From the NCBI GenBank assembly GCA_011374735.1, contig DRPD01000078.1:1-5383 (forward strand): a stretch of DNA of 5,383 nucleotides, read 5' to 3'. Both the position numbers and the translations under genes were made by a program. The DNA comes from Thermopetrobacter sp. (GTDB lineage: Bacteria > Pseudomonadota > Alphaproteobacteria > Rhizobiales > Aestuariivirgaceae). Below are positions 1-3,776 of this stretch, piece after piece. The notes below the pieces were generated by a model. That model was not told the DNA's origin. It was given only the letters and a program-made list of their open reading frames with translations, and did not search any database. The stretch's first letter is position 1. The number at the start of each line of letters is the position of its first letter.

Positions 1-1
1 C

Positions 2-27
2 GCAAATTGCGCGGACGCGCAATTTGC
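2..27. repeat. Perfect 12-bp inverted repeat at window edge
   Basis: The arms GCAAATTGCGCG (2-13) and CGCGCAATTTGC (16-27) are exact reverse complements separated by only GA. No T-run follows on the + strand, so it is not a classic rho-independent terminator for rightward transcription. The base left of the repeat is the window edge, so a T-run for leftward transcription cannot be judged. It could be the end signal of an upstream gene or a DNA-binding palindrome. The arms are seen directly; function is not known. Confidence 0.6.
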
Positions 28-129
28 CTGCCGTGAGCGATATAAAGAGCACCCCGCGCCATCGGCTCGAACTTCACAACACATGCAAATCTTGCCTGCG
101 ACACCTTGACCAATCGGCCCGCAGCGTGC

Positions 130-150
130 ATTCATGCATGCGAATATAAT
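130..150 (+). promoter_or_regulatory. Putative dsrE2-tusA promoter with overlapping operator
   Basis: A perfect -10 hexamer TATAAT lies at 145-150. No recognisable -35 box is found 16-18 bp upstream (around 121-128). ATTC (130-133) and GAAT (142-145) form an inverted repeat with an 8-base spacer; its last base is the first T of the -10 box, so a bound protein would cover the -35/-10 spacer. From memory, the persulfide-sensing ArsR-family repressors of the SqrR/BigR group recognise ATTC-N8-GAAT. Transcription would start near 157 and leave a leader of about 77 bases before dsrE2. A TTGACC at 106-111 is too far away (33 bases) to be its -35. Confidence 0.5.
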
Positions 151-233
151 AACAAAGAGGCATGAAAGCGGGGCGGCGCGGGCGCGCCCGGAAGAAGGCG
201 CCACCCGCGCGCAAACAGGAAAGGGACGAAGCC

Positions 234-731
234 ATGGCCGAAGCCACCCCCAACACCAAGTCAATGAGCATCATCGTCACCAAGGGCTCGCTCGACTGGG
301 CCTATCCGCCGTTCATTCTGGCCACCACGGCGGCGGCGCTGGACTACAAGGTGACTCTGTTTTTCACTTTCTACGGCCTGTCGCTGCTGAAGAAGAAGCT
401 GGATCCGAAATTCACCGTGCTGGGCAACGCGGCGATGGAAATGCCCATGGCCGGCACTCATATCGCCATGCCCAACATCGCCGCCATGATTCCCGGCGTC
501 GATGCCATCGCCGGCGGCATGATGAAGAGCCTCATCAAGAAGAAGGGCGTCGCCTCCGTGGAGGAGCTGCGCGAGGCCGCCGTGCTGTCCGACGTGCGCA
601 TGATCGCCTGCCAGATGACGCTGGATCTGTTCGAATACAAGAAGGAAGACCTGATCGACGGCATCGAGCTGGGCGGCGCCGCCACCTATCTGGAGGAGGC
701 TTCCAACTCGCATATCAACCTGTTCATCTGA
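234..731 (+). CDS. dsrE2: DsrE2-like sulfurtransferase (DsrE/DsrF/DsrH-like family)
   Basis: A 165-residue protein of the DsrE2 type, a persulfide carrier that works with TusA (often with a rhodanese) in cytoplasmic sulfur transfer during sulfur oxidation. Family signs are the beginning SIIVTKGSLDWAYPPF (residues 12-27), two hydrophobic stretches (about 22-52 and 74-100) that fit the membrane association reported for DsrE2, the segment RMIACQMTLDLF (122-133), and the ending LGGAATYLEEA...NLFI. Cys126 is the only cysteine and is the likely sulfur-binding residue; one or two cysteines are expected in this family. The start at 234 has a purine-rich Shine-Dalgarno sequence (AGGAAAGGGA, 217-226). 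An in-frame ATG at 162 would add 24 very basic residues and has no properly spaced ribosome site. It is followed after 33 bases by tusA and is surely cotranscribed with it. The exact biochemical partner is inferred. Confidence 0.88.
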   Translation: MAEATPNTKSMSIIVTKGSLDWAYPPFILATTAAALDYKVTLFFTFYGLSLLKKKLDPKFTVLGNAAMEMPMAGTHIAMPNIAAMIPGVDAIAGGMMKSLIKKKGVASVEELREAAVLSDVRMIACQMTLDLFEYKKEDLIDGIELGGAATYLEEASNSHINLFI

Positions 732-764
732 ACGCACGAACCAGAGGGAGCAAAGGAGAAAAGC

Positions 765-995
765 ATGTCCGAACACGTTCTCGACGCCAAGGGCCTGAAC
801 TGCCCGCTGCCCATCCTGAAAGCCAAGAAGATGCTCAAGGATGTGCCGTCCGGCGAGATCCTGACCATCTACGCCACCGATCCGGGTTCCGTGGCCGACT
901 TCGCCGCGTTCTGCAACCAGACCGGCAACGAATTGGTGGAATCGGGCCAGGAAGGCGACGTCTACATGTTCAAGATCCGGCACACCGCCGCCTGA
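765..995 (+). CDS. tusA: TusA-family sulfur carrier protein
   Basis: A 76-residue single-domain TusA (SirA-like) protein. TusA proteins carry sulfane sulfur as a persulfide on a conserved cysteine and hand it to DsrE-type proteins, Dsr/sHdr oxidation enzymes or tRNA thiolation and cofactor pathways. The start LDAKGLNCPLPILKAKK contains the signature CPxP motif (Cys13-Pro-Leu-Pro16), followed by an alternating beta-alpha pattern and TDPGSVADFAAFC (residues 38-50). Cys50 is a second cysteine in the helix after the DPGS turn. There is no signal peptide, so it is cytoplasmic. AGGAG (754-758) sits 6 bases before the ATG. It lies directly behind dsrE2 and before a strong terminator, which supports a role in sulfur oxidation rather than a housekeeping tRNA role; this last point is inference. 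Confidence 0.95.
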   Translation: MSEHVLDAKGLNCPLPILKAKKMLKDVPSGEILTIYATDPGSVADFAAFCNQTGNELVESGQEGDVYMFKIRHTAA

Positions 996-1022
996 ACGGA
1001 GTTCGTTCGCAGCGATACCAGG

Positions 1023-1054
1023 GGCCGCGCCCGTCGGGCGCGGCCTTTTGTTTT
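1023..1054 (+). terminator. Rho-independent terminator after tusA
   Basis: GGCCGCGCCC (1023-1032) pairs perfectly with GGGCGCGGCC (1036-1045) around a three-base loop (GTC). It is followed at once by TTTTGTTTT (1046-1054). It begins 28 bases after the tusA stop codon. It separates the dsrE2-tusA unit from soxX, so the sox genes need their own promoter. Confidence 0.93.
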
Positions 1055-1077
1055 GCGCGCGCCAGTATCCCCCGAAA

Positions 1078-1105
1078 TTGCAACCCTGAGTATAGCGGCT
1101 ATACT
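1078..1105 (+). promoter_or_regulatory. Perfect 17-bp palindrome overlapping a possible sigma-70 promoter
   Basis: AGTATAGC (1089-1096), a central G (1097) and GCTATACT (1098-1105) form a perfect dyad, flanked on both sides by a direct CTGAG repeat (1086-1090 and 1104-1108, overlapping the arms). TTGCAA (1078-1083), a 16-base spacer and TATACT (1100-1105) resemble a sigma-70 promoter, with 4/6 and 5/6 matches. If so, the palindrome sits on its -10 box, a typical repressor site. Alternatively it is an activator site centred about 50 bases upstream of the start expected from the second -10 box at 1135-1140. The regulator cannot be named. Confidence 0.55.
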
Positions 1106-1119
1106 GAGCGGGGCGAAAC

Positions 1120-1140
1120 ATTAGAAAAACCTAATATAAT
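1120..1140 (+). promoter_or_regulatory. Putative sox operon promoter with operator-like inverted repeat
   Basis: A perfect -10 hexamer TATAAT (1135-1140) again lacks a clear -35 box (GGCGAA at the 17-base spacing). ATTA (1120-1123) and TAAT (1132-1135) are an inverted repeat with an 8-base spacer, equivalently ATTAG-N6-CTAAT, ending on the first T of the -10 box. This is exactly the geometry of ATTC-N8-GAAT upstream of dsrE2. Predicted start of transcription is about 1147. The promoter call is by consensus only. Confidence 0.55.
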
Positions 1141-1197
1141 GAATTGTGATATTCATCCTAAAGTCTCAGAGTATCCTGAATGATTATTCACATTCAG
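1139..1197. repeat. Cluster of TGAAT/ATTCA inverted half-sites in early soxX leader
   Basis: ATGAAT (1139-1144) and ATTCAT (1151-1156) form a dyad with a 6-base spacer that straddles the end of the -10 box and the expected transcription start. Further on, CTGAATG (1176-1182) pairs with CATTCAG (1191-1197), and a nested TGAAT (1177-1181) pairs with ATTCA (1186-1190). The same half-site therefore occurs five times in 60 bases of otherwise GC-rich DNA. The position fits repressor operators; the second dyad could also fold in the mRNA leader. The protein that binds is unknown. Confidence 0.5.
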
Positions 1198-1369
1198 TCT
1201 TGCGCATGCGATCGAAATCGGCAAAGATGCGCGGGCGATGGCTGGCCGATAACAGTCGCCGGCGTCCAGGGGGCGGGTTTCCTCCCGGTGTCGGCCCGAG
1301 GCGGTGAACGCCAGGCTGGCCGTAGCAATGCACGGCGACAGGCGAATCGAGAGGGAGGAAACGAATTCC

Positions 1370-1867
1370 ATGAAGAGCATCGCCAAACTCGCGCTCGGCG
1401 GCGTCATCGCCGCGGGGCTGGTCGCGGGCCCGACCTTGGCCGGGGACAACATGAAGACGGCGAAACTGGCCTCCTACAAGGTGGTGGATGACATCGCCAT
1501 TCCGGAGCCTCTCGCCGGCAAGAAGGGGGATCCGGCCCGCGGCGAAAAGCTGTTCGTGGCGCGCAAGAAGGGCAATTGTCTGGCCTGCCACAAGGTGGAG
1601 CAACTGAAGCAGCATCTCTTTCATGGCGAAATCGGGCCCGAGCTGTCCGATGTCGCGAGCAACATGACACCGGCGGAAATGCGCCTGCGCCTGGTCGATC
1701 CGAAGATCGTCAACCCGGAAACCATCATGCCGTCCTTCCATAAGGTGAAGGGGCTGCATCGGGTCATGAAGAAGTTCAAGGGCAAGCCGGTGCTGAGCGC
1801 GCAGGAGATCGAGGACATCATCGCCTTCGTTCAGACCCTGAAGATGCCCAAGCAGGCCAAGAAGTGA
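1370..1867 (+). CDS. soxX: SoxX, monoheme cytochrome c subunit of SoxXA
   Basis: A 165-residue periplasmic monoheme cytochrome c. With SoxA it forms the complex that oxidatively joins thiosulfate to the SoxY cysteine and passes electrons to soluble cytochromes. The Sec signal peptide is MKSIAKLALGG... with likely cleavage after PTLA (residue 24). The heme motif is C70-L-A-C73-H74 in KGNCLACHK. Met120 in NPETIMPSFHKV is the likely distal heme ligand, and the ending AQEIEDIIAFVQTLK is typical of SoxX. The frame stays open upstream to 1304, but the ATG at 1370 has GGAGG (1354-1358) and begins a proper signal peptide. It is the first gene of the sox operon, 26 bases before soxY. Confidence 0.95.
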   Translation: MKSIAKLALGGVIAAGLVAGPTLAGDNMKTAKLASYKVVDDIAIPEPLAGKKGDPARGEKLFVARKKGNCLACHKVEQLKQHLFHGEIGPELSDVASNMTPAEMRLRLVDPKIVNPETIMPSFHKVKGLHRVMKKFKGKPVLSAQEIEDIIAFVQTLKMPKQAKK

Positions 1868-1893
1868 AGTCGAACCCCAACAGGAGCAACCGG

Positions 1894-2373
1894 ATGAGCG
1901 ACAAAGTGAAGATCGAGGTCATCGACAGGCGACATTTCCTGATCATGACCGGTGCCGGCGTGACCGCCGCCACCATGCTGGCCGGGCTGGCCGGCACGGC
2001 GGAGGCCAAGGCCGACCTGGCCGCGGAATACATGAGCAAGGTGCTGGCCGGGGCCAAGCCGGCGGAGGGCAAGGTCAAGCTGACCATGCCGGAGATCGCC
2101 GAGAACGGCGCCACCGTGCCGACCAAGGTGTCCGTGGACAGCCCGATGACCGACAAGGACTACTGCCAGGAAGTCCATATCATTTCCACGAAGAACCCGG
2201 TCGCCCACATTTGCACCTTCCACTTCACGCCGAAGTCCGGCAAGGCGGAGGCCTCCATCCGCGTCCGCATGGCCACCACCCAGGACGTGATCGCCCTCGC
2301 CAGGATGTCCGACGGCAAGTGGTACATGACCAAGACCACCGTGAAGGTCACCATCGGCGGCTGCGGCGGCTGA
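1894..2373 (+). CDS. soxY: SoxY, thiosulfate-carrier subunit of SoxYZ
   Basis: A 159-residue carrier protein. All Sox intermediates are bound to the cysteine of its flexible C-terminal GGCGG tail, here Cys157 in TIGGCGG, the very end of the protein. A Tat signal is visible: twin arginines in DRRHFLIMTGAG (residues 11-22), a hydrophobic run, and likely cleavage after AEA (38). The immunoglobulin-like carrier domain follows, with HIISTKNPVAHICTFHFTP (95-113). Two more cysteines, Cys91 and Cys107, are present in the mature domain, which is unusual because the SoxY proteins I know have only the tail cysteine. The ATG at 1894 is preceded by AGGAG (1882-1886); a GTG at 1864 overlapping the soxX stop is less likely. 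SoxZ, with no signal of its own, is expected to be co-exported with it. Confidence 0.96.
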   Translation: MSDKVKIEVIDRRHFLIMTGAGVTAATMLAGLAGTAEAKADLAAEYMSKVLAGAKPAEGKVKLTMPEIAENGATVPTKVSVDSPMTDKDYCQEVHIISTKNPVAHICTFHFTPKSGKAEASIRVRMATTQDVIALARMSDGKWYMTKTTVKVTIGGCGG

Positions 2374-2427
2374 TCCCGGCCGCATGGCGCTCAGACAGAC
2401 CAGGAAGTTTCAAGGAGATAGCAGAAA

Positions 2428-2751
2428 ATGGCCAAAGCACGTGTGAAGGTGCCCGGCAAAGCCAAGGCTGGTGAGGTCATCCTCATCAAGACCCTCATCC
2501 GCCACAAGATGGAATCCGGCAACCGCAAGGACAAGAAGACGGGCCAGAAGATCCCGCGGCACATCATCGACAAGTTCACCGCCAAATATAACGGCGAGGT
2601 GTTCTTCTCCTCCGATTGGGAAGGCGGCGTTTCCGCCAATCCCTATTGCTCCTTCAATTGCAAGGTGGACAAGTCCGGGGCCTTCGAATTCATCTGGCAC
2701 GACGAAAAGGGCGAGGAGTTCAAGGCCGAAGCCAAGATCGAAGTGAGCTGA
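2428..2751 (+). CDS. soxZ: SoxZ, scaffold subunit of the SoxYZ carrier
   Basis: A 107-residue protein of the usual SoxZ length. It pairs with SoxY to form the sulfur-substrate carrier and provides docking surface for SoxXA and SoxB. Family signs are ARVKVPGKAKAGEVILIKTLIRH at the N terminus, the MESGNRKD...GQKIPRHII segment, then EGGVSANPY and FEFIWHDEKGEEF near the end. It has no signal peptide, so it must reach the periplasm bound to Tat-exported SoxY, as known for the family. Cys74 and Cys78 in ANPYCSFNCKV stand where SoxZ strands usually carry hydrophobic or aromatic residues, which is an oddity. AAGGAG (2412-2417) lies 10 bases before the ATG. It follows soxY by 54 bases. Confidence 0.96.
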   Translation: MAKARVKVPGKAKAGEVILIKTLIRHKMESGNRKDKKTGQKIPRHIIDKFTAKYNGEVFFSSDWEGGVSANPYCSFNCKVDKSGAFEFIWHDEKGEEFKAEAKIEVS

Positions 2752-2770
2752 GAAACGCCGGCGCGCTCTC

Positions 2771-2789
2771 GCCGTCACGCTGTGGCGGC
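2771..2789 (+). repeat. 8-bp hairpin between soxZ and soxA
   Basis: GCCGTCAC (2771-2778) pairs with GTGGCGGC (2782-2789) around a GCT loop; one pair is a G-T wobble. It is followed by seven Gs (2791-2797) and, further on, by eight As (2812-2819), with no T-run. It is therefore not a rho-independent terminator, but it could act as an mRNA stability or processing element within the operon. Its role is inferred only. Confidence 0.4.
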
Positions 2790-2837
2790 AGGGGGGGCCG
2801 GGAGTGAACGGAAAAAAAAGGGCAGGGAACCATATAC

Positions 2838-3674
2838 ATGACCAGGAAAGGCAACAAGAGCATGGGCGCCATGGGCGGGCTGGCGGCGCTGGCCGGCGCC
2901 GCCGGCCTGCTCCTCTCCGGCCTGCTGATCGCCAACCAGGCGGCCGCGAAGAGCAAGTATGAGGTGGATGGCCGCAAGTCCGGCTACCATTATTCCAACC
3001 CCGAAACCAACGAGATGCAGGACGATGACTTCCTGAACCCCGGCATGCTGTGGGTGCAGCGCGGCATCGCCCTGTGGAGCAAGGTGGACGGCGCGGCCGG
3101 CAAGTCCTGCGCCTCCTGTCATGGCGACGACGCCAGGAAGACCATGCGCGGCGTGTTCACCGTCTATCCCAAGCTGAACAAGAAGACCGGCAAGCTGGAG
3201 AACATCGAGCAGCGCATCAACCGCTGCCGGGTGGAGAACATGAAGGCCAAGCCCTGGAAGTGGGAATCCGGCGAACTGCTGTCGATGACCACCTTCATCG
3301 GCTTCCTCTCCCGCGGCCTGCCGATGAACGTCAAGGTGGACGGCGAGGTCAAGCCGTTCTTCGAGAAGGGCAAGGCCGAATATTTCAAACGCCGCGGCCA
3401 GCTGGACATGGCCTGCAAGCATTGCCACATCGACAACCCCGGCAAGCGCATCCGCGCCGACCTGCTCTCCGAGGGCCGGGCCGGCCAGGCCTTCCCGCTG
3501 TATCGCCTGAAGTGGCAGAAGATCGGCTCGCTGCACCGCCGCTTCAGGGGCTGCAACAAGCAGGTCAGGGCCAAGCCCTACAAGCCGGGCGCCGAGGAAT
3601 ACGTGAACCTCGAACTGTATGTGAAATGGCGTTCGCGCGGCCTGCCCGTGGAGGTGCCGGCGGTGCGCCGCTGA
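2838..3674 (+). CDS. soxA: SoxA, diheme cytochrome c subunit of SoxXA
   Basis: A 278-residue periplasmic cytochrome, the catalytic subunit that couples thiosulfate to SoxY. A Sec-type signal runs from MTRKGNKSMG through a Gly/Ala/Leu-rich core to about ANQAAA (37). Heme 1 is bound by C91-A-S-C94-H95 (AAGKSCASCHGD), with Cys130 in EQRINRCR as its expected axial ligand. Heme 2 is bound by C193-K-H-C196-H197. The active-site cysteine that becomes a persulfide ligand is Cys239 in SLHRRFRGCNKQVRAKPY. All these residues are kept, so this is the diheme form that needs no SoxK. The ending WRSRGLPVEVPAVRR is typical. The ATG at 2838 is weakly supported by AGGG (2824-2827); an ATG at 2862 would drop the basic N-region of the signal. 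It lies 86 bases after soxZ. Confidence 0.96.
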   Translation: MTRKGNKSMGAMGGLAALAGAAGLLLSGLLIANQAAAKSKYEVDGRKSGYHYSNPETNEMQDDDFLNPGMLWVQRGIALWSKVDGAAGKSCASCHGDDARKTMRGVFTVYPKLNKKTGKLENIEQRINRCRVENMKAKPWKWESGELLSMTTFIGFLSRGLPMNVKVDGEVKPFFEKGKAEYFKRRGQLDMACKHCHIDNPGKRIRADLLSEGRAGQAFPLYRLKWQKIGSLHRRFRGCNKQVRAKPYKPGAEEYVNLELYVKWRSRGLPVEVPAVRR

Positions 3675-3692
3675 CCACATGACGCGAACCGG

Positions 3693-3737
3693 GGGGCGGG
3701 GCCTGCGACTGTCAAGGAGCGGCGCCGCCCCTTTTCT
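3693..3737 (+). terminator. Possible weak terminator or attenuator between soxA and soxB
   Basis: GGGGCGG (3693-3699) can pair with CCGCCCC (3725-3731), which is followed immediately by TTTTCT (3732-3737). The loop is 25 bases long, and a local palindrome GCGGCGCCGC (3719-3728) competes with the stem, so termination would be partial at best. It may lower soxB expression relative to soxA. No convincing promoter is seen between it and soxB. Confidence 0.35.
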
Positions 3738-3776
3738 ATTGAACACGACACGAGCAAACGGGAGCTTGACCTCAAA

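Larger units (their letters stand above)
996..1369 (+). other. tusA-soxX intergenic region (374 bases)
   Basis: This gene-free stretch holds the tusA terminator, then an AT-rich block (about 1075-1200) with several dyad elements and at least one promoter, each listed separately. The remaining part, about 1198-1369, is GC-rich again and forms the rest of a long soxX leader (roughly 220 bases if transcription starts near 1147). I see no convincing strong hairpin, riboswitch or gene in that last part; a 33-codon open frame at 1206-1307 has no ribosome site of note and no recognisable product. Confidence 0.7.

Noticed and set aside
106..150. TTGACC (106-111) as -35 of the dsrE2 promoter
   Set aside because: The spacing of 33 bases to TATAAT is far outside the sigma-70 range, and the hexamer 17 bases downstream of TTGACC is a poor -10.
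179..190. CGGGCGCGCCCG palindrome in the dsrE2 leader
   Set aside because: A short self-complementary GC run with no loop space or T-run; expected by chance in such GC-rich sequence.
162..233. Upstream ATG extension of dsrE2
   Set aside because: It would add 24 highly basic residues, and its only purine-rich stretch is one base from the ATG; the ATG at 234 has a proper ribosome site and matches the usual family start.
261..1121. 286-residue - strand open frame opposite dsrE2 and tusA
   Set aside because: Low-complexity His/Gly/Ala-rich complement of coding DNA, crossing a terminator and a promoter region.
134..1183. Long + strand open frame running through dsrE2 and tusA
   Set aside because: It is an Arg/His-rich shadow in another frame of the two recognised genes and passes through the terminator; no family features.
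1206..1307. 33-codon open frame in the soxX leader, possible leader peptide
   Set aside because: No ribosome site of note, no regulatory codon run and no partner attenuator hairpin found.
3675..3776. Possible soxK-like small gene between soxA and soxB, as in green sulfur bacteria
   Set aside because: The gap is only 102 bases and no SoxK-like frame is present; the diheme SoxA here does not require it.
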